Below, piece after piece: positions 15,853 through 26,107 of a stretch of 64,000 nucleotides of DNA. The notes beneath the pieces were generated by a model that was not told where the DNA came from, did no database searches, and saw nothing but the letters and a program-made list of their open reading frames with translations. The DNA is from Monosporascus cannonballus (taxonomy: Eukaryota > Ascomycota > Sordariomycetes > Xylariales), in contig QJNS01000155.1 in NCBI GenBank assembly GCA_004154925.1, forward strand, positions 1-64,000, given 5' to 3'. Made by a program: the position numbers and the translations under genes. The stretch's first letter is position 1. Each line of letters begins with the position of its first letter.

Positions 15853-17404
15853 CTTGATTCTTGCATTTTTTTTTTCCCCTCTTTTCTCCTAGCGGTTATA
15901 TCACGACGGGACACGGCATTAGAGTACGGTCGAGTATCATACTCGTCTCTGGCCTATTAGGCCTGGCTTCGGGGTTCTAGCGGGTTCATTTGTACAGGCA
16001 TTTTTGCGCGGCTGGGGGAGTTGGCCCAGGCACAGAAGGCTGCCGAGGGTGGGCGCGAGTGGTCCTTGGAACTTATTGATGCAGCACGACGTTTTCATTT
16101 CTTATACACAAGGATACCAAAAGTCATTGACTTGATAGATGGTGCGGTGGAAGCTCAGATATGAGCGGGTCGATGGCCACATGGTCTCGAAAGACGCAGA
16201 CCACAGGCGAGGCGGGACTCGTGCATATTGTGTATATATCCCCCCTTGCTTTATTCTTTTCAGCCTTCTCTTTTCTGTGTTATCTTCCTTCGCACAGTCG
16301 AGAGTGAGGACACAGAATTCGGATGATTTCAAGCATTGTTTTCTTTCTGTTTACGCCACGCTTGGCTTTTGAAGCGTTTTTCTTCCACACAGGGATTTTG
16401 ACTCGGAGGGGACCACATAGAGAACCGAGACCTCGTAGGGGGTATTAGTAAATGAAAGACGTAAAACAAGCAGCGCGATAGGTGTACTTTCTTTAAGTTC
16501 GTGTCCTTTCGGGGCGCGCGCCAGAGTTCGTAACGAAGTACGGTACGTAGGGGCGTTCCCAACTTGGCGAGTCCTTCAAGAGCGTCCGAAAGTGCGCCCG
16601 GGTGTATGCGTCTATCTATCTATGGGCAACGGCTTCTACGAGACACCGGGCTTCCTTAGGAGTGTAGTCGCGAGTCTTCCGATTCGCGGGAGAGTAGGTA
16701 GGGGGAGCTCAGGTTTTAGTCCAGACGTGGTTGAGAACTTATATTTATTTATGTTTTACCCGCCGCCCGAAGAAGAATGAGTGGAAGGGAGATTGGGCCG
16801 GGTCAAAAGTGTTCTTGTGCTCGTGCCCCCTGGAAAAGAGATAGATGGACTCCAAGCGCGGGACCCGGAGCCCTTTTTCGCAGTATGTATCTATCGGCCG
16901 GCTGCGTGTTATCTCCCCCCGTCCGCGTCTCGACTGCCCCGGGAGGGGGGAAGAGAGAGAGAGAGAGAGAGAGGGAGATGTCCGCTGGGGGGTCGTGGGA
17001 ACGCCGTGTGGTTGACGATGGCGCACGCACGCACGGCATGGTGCATGTTTTGTCTCAGCCACCTACCTTCTCGTTTACGGGGCCAAATCATCGTCTTTCG
17101 CGTGATTATTTCAGATCGGTGAAACGGAACATGAAGGGGGGTTACCTCGCTTTTCGCTCTTCCATCGGAGGAAAATATGACACGGATAACTGAATGGGCT
17201 AGGCGTATTTTTGTTCGTGCTCCAGACGCAACGTGCGCTTCGCTGCTCGCCTGCGTTCCGCGAGAAACTCCGGGATTCTCTCCCAACCAAACCTACTTCG
17301 TAGTATTTCCGAGGAGTTGAATGACCCATAATTAAGCAGGCCTCCTGGGGTATATCTATATCCGTCCACCCAAACGTGTAGACACCTAGCCGTACTACAC
17401 CACC
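15853..17404. other. Intergenic region between convergent STE12 and FAF1
   Basis: About 1.55 kb of 3' flank shared by two converging genes. It has a T/C tract just after the STE12 stop (15,867-15,890), a (GA)n run at 16,952-16,973, and scattered short ORFs on both strands (up to 138 codons) with no recognisable domain and low-complexity composition. I see no gene here. Confidence 0.6.
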
Positions 17405-18430
17405 TCACCTCCGCCTCTTCTTCCCCTTGGTCATCCCACTACCGCCACCGCTCCCCTGGATCTCGCTGATGTCCCTGCGGCTGAGCTTCAGCATGCCGTT
17501 GCGCAGCCTGCCCACGGCCGGGGCGTCGACGGCTATCCTGTCACCGCCGCCGCCCTTCTTTCTCCTCTCGCCACGGCCGCCACCGCCCCTGCCCTTGCCC
17601 TTGGCGCCGAACCCGCGCAGCCAGTCGCCCGCGGCCGGCACGACGCCGCCGCCGCCGCTCTTGCGCTCGAGCACGACGCCGTTCTCGCGCGCCTCCCTGC
17701 GCCGCTTCTCTTCCCTGGCGGCCGCGGCCCCCGCGATCCCCTTGCGGATCCCCATGGGCATGCGCGCCTGCGCGTACACGCTGCGCTTGGACCCGAGCGC
17801 CGCGAGCCGCAGGTCGTTGGCGAGGTGGCGGTTGCGGCCGGCGTGCTCCGTCGCGGCGTTGTTGCTCGAGGTGGCCGCGGAGGAGGAGGACTTGGAGAAC
17901 AGGTGCGATTCCGTGAGGAGCCGCTGCAGCGCGAGGTCGTTCTTGAGGAGTGAGGGCGCGTCTTCCCCCTCCCCTTCTCCGTCTACCGCCGGTTTGCGCT
18001 TCGAGGAAGTCGTGGTTGTGGTGGTTGTGGTGGTGGTAGTTACCGCGGGTACCCGCGACGAGAGCAACGCTTTTAATTCTCGTTTCGAGAGACCGGGGAC
18101 GTCTGCGCTCGCGGAGGGGGTGTTCTTCGCGTGCGAGACTACTTCTATTTCTACTTCTTCCGAGTCCGAGTCCGAGTCCTCCGCGCCCGAGACTCCGGAC
18201 CAGGAGTCCTCGGATGCGCCGTCTTCGTCGCTGTCGTCGTCCGAGAGCGATTCCTCCAGGTCCCGCTCTGGTTTGGCTGCTGATGCTGGCGTGTGGGACG
18301 GCGGCAGAGGCTTGAATTGCGCCTCGAAGTGGCGCTGGAATATGGCCAAGGCCTCTTCCTGTGATATCGACGGTGATTCTTCCTTCGTAGCTGTGCGCGA
18401 TTTGCGCTTTCCTAATACTGTGGCTGGCAT
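17405..18430 (-). CDS. FAF1: Faf1-like 40S ribosome biogenesis protein (DUF4602 family)
   Basis: Single-exon protein of 341 aa. Yeast Faf1 is a nucleolar factor needed for 18S rRNA processing and small-subunit assembly; human C1orf131 is in the same family. Visible features: a basic N-terminus (MPATVLGKRKSRTATKEE), a long acidic Ser/Asp/Glu region at about residues 60-100, a Thr homopolymer near 135-145, and the conserved block LANDLRLAALGSKRSVYAQA followed by MPMGIRKGI and a Lys/Arg-rich ARREEKRR-like helix. The C-terminus is Gly/Arg/Lys-rich with the typical LKLSRRDI segment. The gene is very GC-rich, which creates long antisense ORFs that I treat as shadows. Assignment rests on the conserved block; the linker regions are not diagnostic. 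Confidence 0.8.
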   Translation of the reverse strand: MPATVLGKRKSRTATKEESPSISQEEALAIFQRHFEAQFKPLPPSHTPASAAKPERDLEESLSDDDSDEDGASEDSWSGVSGAEDSDSDSEEVEIEVVSHAKNTPSASADVPGLSKRELKALLSSRVPAVTTTTTTTTTTTSSKRKPAVDGEGEGEDAPSLLKNDLALQRLLTESHLFSKSSSSAATSSNNAATEHAGRNRHLANDLRLAALGSKRSVYAQARMPMGIRKGIAGAAAAREEKRRREARENGVVLERKSGGGGVVPAAGDWLRGFGAKGKGRGGGGRGERRKKGGGGDRIAVDAPAVGRLRNGMLKLSRRDISEIQGSGGGSGMTKGKKRRR

Positions 18431-18517
18431 GATTCAAAGGTGCTGTGGTAGGTTGTAGCGCTGGTTGTGCATATGAAGCAGTTTGAAGTAGGCTGGGCTT
18501 CGTAGATTGATCAGGGG

Positions 18518-18900
18518 TTTTTTTTTAAAAAAAAAAATTCCAAAAAAATTTCCAAAAAATTCCAAAAAATTCCAAAAATTCCAAAAAATATTTCCCCAAA
18601 AAAATTCCAAAAAAATTCCAAAAAAATTCCAAAAAAATTCCAAAAAAATTCCAAAAAAATTTCAAAAAAATTACAAAAAAAATTCCAAAAAAATTCCAAA
18701 AAAATTCCAAAAAAATTCCCAAAAAAATTCCAAAAATTTTTTTTAAAAAAAATTCTAAACAAAATTTAAAAAAAAAATTTTCAAAAAATTTCCGAAAAAA
18801 TTAAAATTTCCCCAAAAAATTCCAAAAAAAAGAGAAAATTTTCCAAAAAATTTTTTTAAAAAAATATTTTATTGGAAACAAAAATTAAAAAAAAATAAAA
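18518..18900. repeat. A-tract array with 11-bp period (TTCCAAAAAAA unit)
   Basis: Low-complexity block made of A runs separated by TTCC. From 18,606 to 18,719 the TTCC cores fall at 11-base spacing (18606, 18617, 18628, 18639, 18650, then after two slightly altered units 18683, 18694, 18705, 18716). No G occurs on the + strand between 18,518 and 18,793. The flanking part up to 18,900 is a degenerate A/T continuation. Reading it as protein gives Phe/Trp/Asn repeats on the minus strand, which I regard as meaningless. Confidence 0.9.
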
Positions 18901-18942
18901 AGAACAAGGTTGTTATTGGTAGGTTCTCAGGATGGAATTCGA

Positions 18943-18998
18943 GATTGTCAGCCTTGCAAGCCACTGGCCGGGCCGGTGACCAATTAAGGCCGACAATC
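18943..18998. other. Nested inverted repeat, possible RNA hairpin
   Basis: Outer arms GATTGTC (18943-18949) and GACAATC (18992-18998) are complementary, extended by GCC/GGC after one mismatch. Between them an inner pair (CACTGGCC and GGCCGGTG) can form a second stem with one G-T wobble. It lies in the FAF1/HIS6 promoter region. Function unknown; it might be chance or part of a leader RNA. Confidence 0.35.
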
Positions 18999-19279
18999 CA
19001 GCCTGGAGTGGAACCAGGACCCCTCTATAGCCCCGTCATTCCCCCCCCCCCCCACAAATTAAAGCTGTATAACCCCACTACAGCCCAGTCCACTGCTATG
19101 TATGTATCAACCGGACCTACGAGGCATTGTATAGAGCACGTACTTACGGGCTATATGCACTCGATGAATCCCCGACCCCTTGTTCTCCTCTTCCCCGTTC
19201 CCGTCCGTTTAGCAGGCTCTTCATCTCCTCGTATAAACAGACACTAGTTCCCGCCCCTTTCTCGTAATTTTTTGAGAGG

Positions 19280-20611
19280 ATGACGCGCTTCCGCCCCTGC
19301 ATAGACCTGCACGCGGGCCAGGTGAAGCAGATCGTGGGCGGCACGCTCTCGACGTCGGACGACGGCGCAGCGCTGCTGCGCACCAACTACGTGTCGGAGC
19401 GGCCCGCCTCCTACTACGCCCGCCTGTACCGCGAGCGCCGCCTCGAGGGCGCCCACGTCATCATGCTCGGCCCCGGCAACGAGGACGCCGCCGCCGGGGC
19501 CCTCGCCGAGTGGCCCGGCCCCCTGCAGGTCGGCGGCGGCATCACCGACGCCAACGCCGCGATCTGGATCGAGAGGGGCGCCTCGAAGGTGAGCCAGGAT
19601 ATCCCCGCCCCCTCTGCTCCCCTGTCCTTGTTTCGTTGGGTTGTGGTGGTAGTCGTGGGCCGCGTCTGGTCGAGCTTGGGGACCGCCCTGGTGAGGGGTT
19701 GGGATGCCATCTGTAGAGGGGGAAGAGGTTGGCTGGTTGGTTGGTTGGGTTGAGTTCTGGGACTGGGTCGACGAAAGGGGAACGAATGGGGTTGAAGCGC
19801 GTCGTCATCCTACTGAGAAAGGGTAGCAATCTGCTGACACGAGGGCGCCGTGCTCAGTAGGTCATCATAACGTCCTACCTCTTCCCCGAGGGCAGGTTCA
19901 GCCAGGCGCGCCTGGACGCCGTGCTGGCGGCGCTCGGCGGCGACAGGTCGCGCCTCGTCATCGACCTCAGCTGCCGGCGGCGCGGCGAGGACCGGTGGTT
20001 CGTGGCCATGAACAAGTGGCAGACCATCACGGACATGGAGGTGAACGAGGGTGCGTATTCGTTCCCCTTTTGTTTCCTCCCCTCCTTCCCTTCCACCCTT
20101 TTCCTTCGTGCCATCTCCCGCTCTCCCTAATCGTTTTACTCTCTCCGTCTCTTCGCACCTCTGCCTCTCTCCTTCCCGCGCGGAGGGAGGAGCAGAAACA
20201 GGACCCCAACCACACCGAAACTCCCCCCCTCTTTCCCCCCTTACTACTAACAGACGTAAAATCCGAAACACAGAGTCCATAAAGCAGCTCGAGCCCTACT
20301 GCTCCGAGTTCCTGATCCACGCGGCCGACAACGAGGGCCTGCAGCGCGGGGTCGACGAGGCGCTCGTGCGGCGGCTGGCCGCGTGGTGCGGCGGCCGGAT
20401 CCCCGTGACGTACGCGGGCGGCGGCCGGGGCCTCGCGGACCTCGAGCTCGTGCGGCGCCTCAGCGGGGGCCGCGTCGACCTCACCATCGGCAGCGCGCTC
20501 GACTGCTTCGGCGGCGCCGGCGTCAGGTTCGACGACTGCGTCGAGTGGAACAGGCGGCAGGAGGAGGAGCTGGAGAGGGGGGAGGAGCAGGGCTCCTCGT
20601 CCTCCTCGTAG
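19280..20611 (+). CDS. HIS6: Histidine biosynthesis isomerase (ProFAR isomerase, HisA/His6)
   Basis: 1-(5-phosphoribosyl)-5-[(5-phosphoribosylamino)methylideneamino]imidazole-4-carboxamide isomerase (EC 5.3.1.16), an Amadori-type step of histidine synthesis in the cytosol. Exons 19280-19588, 19861-20050 and 20274-20611 give 278 aa, close to the yeast length. The (beta/alpha)8 barrel begins [18 protein letters not shown] with the catalytic Asp in the CIDL motif. GGGI in the first half and the C-terminal [15 protein letters not shown] and LTIGSALD segments form phosphate-binding sites. Introns of 272 and 223 bp are long for this window. The coding sequence is extremely GC-rich. The last residues (Glu- and Ser-rich) are an extension without family meaning. 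It diverges from FAF1 and converges with CRN1. Confidence 0.95.
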
Positions 20612-21078
20612 TGGACGCGAGGCCGAGGGAGGGAAATGAGATGCGGACAGGGGACGGAGAGCGAGCGTACGTGTGAGAGAGGGGGACGGAGAGGAGGCCG
20701 GAGTCTACTATTATTAACAAGAACGTGAAGAAAATTAGAAACAGGTGCAAACCGCTAACCGCACATACGCATACCGGGTTCAAAGCTCGGGCGTATAATC
20801 TAAATTAAGGGAGATGGATGATTCAAAACCGGGATCAGGTTGAGCCGAAGTAGCCATTGGAACTCCGGGTCACACTTTTTTACATGATGAGTAGTATGCT
20901 TTAATTTGAATTGGATATAGGCACATGCTTCGTCAAAACATTTCGTTATCCATCCGCCACTCGCTCACCCACTCGCTCACCCACTCGCTCAAACACGGTA
21001 ATTACATCTTGTTTTCCCTTTCGTATCCTGTCCACGCAATGCCTTCCTGGGTACCATGCGTGCCCGGCCGCTGCCGCG
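20612..21078. other. Intergenic region between convergent HIS6 and CRN1
   Basis: 467 bases of shared 3' flank. The only notable structure is a 12-bp tandem repeat (unit CACTCGCTCACC) at about 20,958-20,991, 2.8 copies. No ORF with recognisable features. Confidence 0.6.
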
Positions 21079-23264
21079 TCAAGACTTCAGGGACTCCAGC
21101 TCCAGCTCGAGCTGGCGGATCCGCTCGCTCTGGTCCTGCGATCCGGAGCCCACCCGCATCTTCAGGCTGTCCAGCTCGGCCGTGAGCTGGCCGATCTGCT
21201 GCACCTGCGCGCTGATGATCTTGCTCTGGTGCTCCAGGAGCTGCTTGATCTCGTCCAGCGACTGCTCGATTCCCGGCGTCGTCGCACCGCTGGCGGGCGC
21301 CGGGGCGGGCGCTGCGCCGGGGTTAGGAGCAAGCGTCGGTGATTTTACGGGAGAGGCCGGCTTAGGTGGCGCCGCCGTCGTCGTCTTAGTCGGGCTGGGG
21401 TGTGTCATTTCGATCTTCGGCCCTGCCGCCGCTGCTCCCGTAGGAGGCTTCGAGATCTCTTCGAAGCTCGAAGCATCATCATCCTCCTCCTCGGCATCGT
21501 CATACTTGGATGCCAAGGCTGCGATAGAGCTTTGCTGGTCCTTCATGGAAGGCGGTGGTGCACGAGTCACCGCGGGCGCGGGCGCGGGCGCGGGCGCAGG
21601 TTCTGGCCCCCTTGGAGCCGGCTTAGGGGCGGGAGCAGGGCCGGGAGTAGAAGCCGGAGGCTTGTAGTCAGATGGGATCTCCACCGGCGCATTTCCCTCG
21701 TAAATGCTCTCGAAGTCGATCTTCGGTGGTATGCCAGTCTTGCCGGAAAGCCATTCCTCGGCACTTACGGCAGGCTTAGTTCCGATAGCCGGGGGGAAGA
21801 TATCGGACTGGAAGGTTTCGGCACGCCGGGGAACGGTGAAGGAGATAGGTTCAATGTAAGAGTCGTTTACCGTCTTGTAAGCTCTCATGACTTCATTTTC
21901 GTGGACCTTTAGGACGGCGTCAATACGATGCCCCGTCGTTCTTGGTCCGAGACGGGGTAACTTACATTGACACCGCGTTTCGGTACGAAGGCAACTCCTC
22001 GCTGGGGGTCGGGGGATTTGTATTCGGACAGGAATTCGAATTTGTCGTTCTCGTACTCAAAGTAGCGAATGTTGCCATCACTAGGAGGAGCCTTGATTAG
22101 GTCGGTCCATTGCACATGTCGGAATGACTTACCCCTTTCCGGCGAGATACAAGCAATTGCAGCTGTCATCTAAGTGCGGAGTTAGAAGAAGCGGCATCCA
22201 CGTGAGCGCGTGGCGGGCTTACCCCAGAAAGGCATGCAGACACCGGAGATACTATCGAGAGTAGTGAAGCCACCGATCGGCGCATTGCTGCCGGGTTCCC
22301 AGAGGGCCAATTGACGGTCGCTCATTTTAGAGAAACCGGTTGTAGCGAATCTGTTGTGCTCCCCCAACCAGACTACTCGACTGTTCTTCGCTCCCTCGTG
22401 GCCCGGCCCCTCGTGTGCTGGCCTCTCCTGTCGAACATCCCATACACGGATCTTCTTATCCCTAGAGGTGGTAACCAGCATCGAGCCGCTGGCGTTCCAT
22501 GACAGGCTCTGAATGACGTCGGAGTGCTTTAAAGTGAGGGCGGCAGAGCCAGTACCGACATCCCAGATCCTGATGCTAAGATCTCCGGAGGCCGAGGCAA
22601 GGATATTCTCGGCGGCAGGGTTGAACAAGACTTGGCCGACCTTCCTCGTATGGCCGGTCAACCTGGAAAAGGGGGACACGTCGGCGGGCTCTTCAGCATC
22701 GGTAAACAAGGTGAAGCCTTCGGGCACCTGCCAGAGCATGACCTTTCCATCGTCCGAGGCAGAGGCGATCACTCGGTCGTTGAAGGGGTTCCTTAACAAG
22801 CAATGTTAGGCTACGCGGTCTCGGGTTATCGTGGGGTTCGGGGGGTCGCGTGCGCACCAGTCGGTATCAGTAACGACGGCGGTATGACCGCGGAACAGGG
22901 GAATGACGTCGGGAAGCTTGCCCTTCTCGTTCAGGGGGATAACAGCAAAGGCACCTCCGCCACTAGCATCCCAGTTCACGGCGAGGTATTCCGGGTTGAC
23001 CTATGGCGAAAGCGTTTCATTAGTGCCGAAGAACGCGCGAGGTCGGTGGACGAGGGCGCGAACCTTGACCAGGTTGGTGTCCCAAGCATTTCGGCTGACG
23101 CGTATATTGTCGTAGCAGGAATCTTTCCGCGTGGACTTGCCGAAGACATGTCCTGGTCAATAGGATGTTAACAACAACGCATCTCCAAGCGCATCCAACG
23201 ACACAAGCAAGGGAGTATGCCATCACATACGATACTTGGACGCTCGGACGAAGCGACCAGACAT
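21079..23264 (-). CDS. CRN1: Coronin, actin-binding WD40 protein
   Basis: Cortical actin patch protein that binds F-actin and regulates Arp2/3 and cofilin. Seven exons read on the minus strand: 23231-23264, 23064-23152, 22858-23000, 22223-22791, 22133-22169, 21966-22080 and 21079-21906 (604 aa). Introns are 52-78 bp with GT-AG ends. The start MSGRFVRASKYRHVFGK is the hallmark coronin N-terminus. The beta-propeller spans about residues 1-380, with WD repeats ending in VMLWQV, IRIWDV and IRVWDV. The conserved post-propeller block (FEFLSEYKSPDPQRG, then TVPRRAETFQSDIFPP) follows. A Pro/Ala-rich variable linker leads to a C-terminal coiled coil (about 560-604), the oligomerisation and Arp2/3 segment. 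It shares a divergent promoter with POB3. Confidence 0.95.
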
Positions 23265-24285
23265 GGTTGGAGGAGGGTGGAAATCGGATACCAAAGGAGA
23301 GAGAGAGAGAGAGAGAGAGATGCCGTATGTATTAAATAATTAGGTAGGTAGGTAGGTAGGTAACGGCAGGAAGGAGAGGAGGGTGGAGAGAGATAGCGAC
23401 GGTAACCAACGGCGGGATCAGGCAAGGCTGATGATGATAATAAGGTAGTTAGGAAGAGTCGGGCACAAGCGTGGGACGATTTGAAGGCGAGAGGTGAGAG
23501 GTATGCACTTAGGGTCGAGTGTACCTAGGTAGGTGTGTATATCTGTTACTACAAAGAAGAAGCCCTCGGGATCCTGGGCCAATTGCGATGCCGTCGAGAG
23601 GAGAAGAGATAGATACTTTGTTTGTTAGAATTTACGAGGTTGAGGCTTGGGTGCAGGTCAATTGGCAAATTGGGGGGGGGGGGATTTAGGGGGTCGTCGC
23701 GATCAGCTTCCATGCGCTGGGCCTCCTTGCGCCTCCCTTTGACAGCAGGGGGCAGCTATTGCGGGGCAACGCTTAATTTTTAGATCCATTGATGAACCCA
23801 GCAATGTACTGCGGTATGTGCGTTTCATAGTCGCATAGCGGTGACCTCTAAGCTTTTAGGTTGTTTCGTTTCCCGGGTTACGCGTGCCGTATGGGACTGT
23901 GTATGTGCATACCTGCATAGGTACGCATAAGTGGGTACATGTAAGAGCCGGGGTGGGTATTTATTTACCTTACCTAACTAGGTAGCTTACATAACACAGA
24001 GTCCTCGTTCTGATGTACTTCGTACCTACTGGGTGCTACGTAATCACGTGCCATCTTGACCAATTTACGCCAAAAAGCTCGAGGTGCCATGGCGACCTGT
24101 CGCGTTTCTTCTCGCAGGTCGCGCGACATTGGGTCTTAGAAATCTGGAGATTTCCTTCCCTTCAACTTTCTTTTTCCTCCCCCGCCCCGTCGCCATTGCC
24201 AGCATTCTCAGCCTCTGGCATCAATCGCCCTTCCTTCTTCCCCCCACCCGAGATTCGTCGACTGAAACACCGCTTCCTTATCAAA
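23265..24285. promoter_or_regulatory. Divergent promoter of CRN1 and POB3
   Basis: About 1.02 kb between two divergent genes. It contains three simple repeats close to the CRN1 start: (GA)n at 23,297-23,320, (TAGG)n at 23,341-23,362 and a G run at 23,672-23,683. A pyrimidine-rich stretch (24,150-24,245) precedes POB3. No confident TATA box or factor site. Confidence 0.55.
23297..23362. repeat. (GA)n followed by (TAGG)n microsatellites
   Basis: A GA dinucleotide run of about 24 bases is followed 20 bases later by about five TAGG units. They begin 33 bases upstream of the CRN1 start codon, so they may lie in its 5' leader. Confidence 0.9.
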
Positions 24286-26107
24286 ATGGCGGCATTGTGA
24301 GTGCATGCCTGGCTAGGCCGTATTCGCCGAGGCCTCGATATATGTCATCGTATTGTGAGTGTTATACTAACGTCCCTTGCTTCTCTCTAGCGAAAACTTC
24401 GACAACATCTTCCTCGACCTCTCCAAGGAGCCCGGTAAATGCAGATTTGCTGAGAACGGTCTGGGATGGAAGCCCTCTGGCGGCGGTAACACCTTCACGC
24501 TCGACAGCGGCGACATCGCCGGTGCCCAGTGGAGCCGTGCCGCGAAAGGCTACGAGGTCAAAATCCTCAAGCGATCATCGGAAATCGTTCACCTTGATGG
24601 ATTCCAACAGGAGGACCTCGAGCGTCTGGGCAAGATCTTTAAGAACTGGTATAGCATAAACCTCGAGAGCAAGGAGCACGCCCTGCGAGGCTGGAACTGG
24701 GGCAAGACCGAGTTCACCAAGGCCGAGCTTGTCTTCAACGTCCAGAACAAACCTGCCTTCGAGATCCCCTACTCCGAAATATCCAACACTAACCTCGCCG
24801 GTCGCAACGAGGTCGCCGTCGAGTTTACCGCTTCCAACGCCGATGACACGGGCACTAACGGCCACCTGGGCGGTGCGCGGGGCCGCGGCAAGAAGTCGGG
24901 TGCGGGCAGGGATCAACTCTGTGAGATGCGATTCTACATTCCGGGAACAACCACTCGCAAGGAGACGGAGGGAGAGGAGGCCGGTAGTGATGCCGAGCAG
25001 GAGGAGAAGAATGCCGCCACCCTATTTTATGAGACCCTCATCGACAAGGCTGAGATTGGTGAGACCGCCGGCGACGCTATCGCCACTTTCCTGGAGGTCC
25101 TGCATCTCACGCCGAGGGGACGCTTCGACATCGACATGTACGAATCCTCTTTCCGTCTACGTGGTAAGACGTACGACTATAAGATCCAGTACGAGGCCAT
25201 CAAGAAGTTCATGGTGCTCCCCAAGCCGGATGATATGCATTGCATGCTGTGCATAGGGCTCGACCCCCCTCTCCGCCAGGGACAGACGAGATACCCCTTC
25301 CTTGTTATGCAGGCTAAGAAGGACGAGGAAGTGACTATCGATCTCAACCTCACCGAGGAGCAGCTCAACGAGAAATACAACGACCGGCTACAACCCCACT
25401 ACGAGCAGCCTCTCCACCAGGTCATCACCTACATCTTTAAGGGCCTCGCCAACAAGAAGATCACCTCGCCGGCCAAGGATTTCATCACGCACCGGCAACA
25501 GTACGGTATCAAGTGCTCCATCAAGGCAGCAGAGGGCTTCTTGTACTGTCTGGAGAAGGCCTTCATGTTCGTGCCGAAGCCCGCCACTTATGTGTCGTAC
25601 GACCAAACGTCATCGGTCACCTTCTCCCGTGTCGGCGGCGCGGTGTCGGCCCTCTCGACCTTTGACATCACGGTTCACATGACCAGCGGGATCTCGCACC
25701 AGTTCAGCAACATCAACAGAGAGGACCTGAAGGCCCTCGAGGACTTCTTCAAACTCAAAGGCCTCCGCGTTAAGAACGAGATCGACGAGGACGGCAAGCT
25801 CCTGGCGGCCGCCCTGCGCGAGGAGGCCATGGATGACTCGGAGGAGGAGGTCGTCGGCGGCGGCGGCGCGGACCGGGGCTCGGCCGACGAGGACGACGAG
25901 AGCGTCGACGAGGACTTCAAGGCCGAGAGCGAGAGCGACGTGGCCGAGGAGTACGACTCGGCGCACGAATCCTCGGGCTCCGGCAGCGGCGAGAGCGACG
26001 TCGACGCCGAGAAAGACGACGATGGGGACGAGGACATGCTCGACGAGGACGAAGAGGAAGAGGAAGAAGAGAAGCCGAAGGCCAAGAAGCCGAAGACCAA
26101 GAAATAA
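24286..26107 (+). CDS. POB3: FACT histone chaperone subunit Pob3 (SSRP1 homologue)
   Basis: Pairs with Spt16 in FACT, which reorganises H2A-H2B/nucleosomes during transcription and replication in the nucleus. Exon 1 is only 11 bases (24286-24296, ATG in CAAAATGG context); a 94-bp intron with TACTAAC branch-like sequence leads to exon 2 (24391-26107), giving 575 aa. The N-terminal dimerisation domain (NFDNIFLDLSKEPGKCRFAE) covers about residues 1-110. The SSRP1 region and tandem PH-like domains cover about 190-480 (RGRFDIDMYESSFRLRGKTYDYKIQYE, quoted only in part by family). From about 500 the tail is Glu/Asp/Ser-rich and ends with a Lys-rich stretch. As in other fungi there is no HMG box (supplied by Nhp6). 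Confidence 0.96.

Larger units (their letters stand above)
18431..19279. promoter_or_regulatory. Divergent promoter region of FAF1 and HIS6
   Basis: About 850 bases between two divergent genes. It contains the A-rich phased array (18,518-18,900), a structured inverted repeat (18,943-18,998), a C homopolymer at about 19,041-19,053 and a CT-rich stretch just upstream of HIS6. I found no TGACTCA-type general amino-acid-control site near HIS6. Confidence 0.6.

Noticed and set aside
17427..18458. 343-codon ORF on the + strand and 298-codon ORF in another frame
   Set aside because: Both overlap FAF1 and are composed of Pro/Ser/Ala/Arg runs caused by the high GC of the real gene; no domain.
18507..18762. 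ORFs of Phe/Trp/Asn or Lys/Asn/Pro repeats on both strands
   Set aside because: Pure translation of the 11-bp A-tract minisatellite; its period is not a multiple of three, so all frames look alike.
21400..21912. 170- and 203-codon + strand ORFs opposite coronin
   Set aside because: Antisense shadows of the CRN1 coding exon with low-complexity composition.
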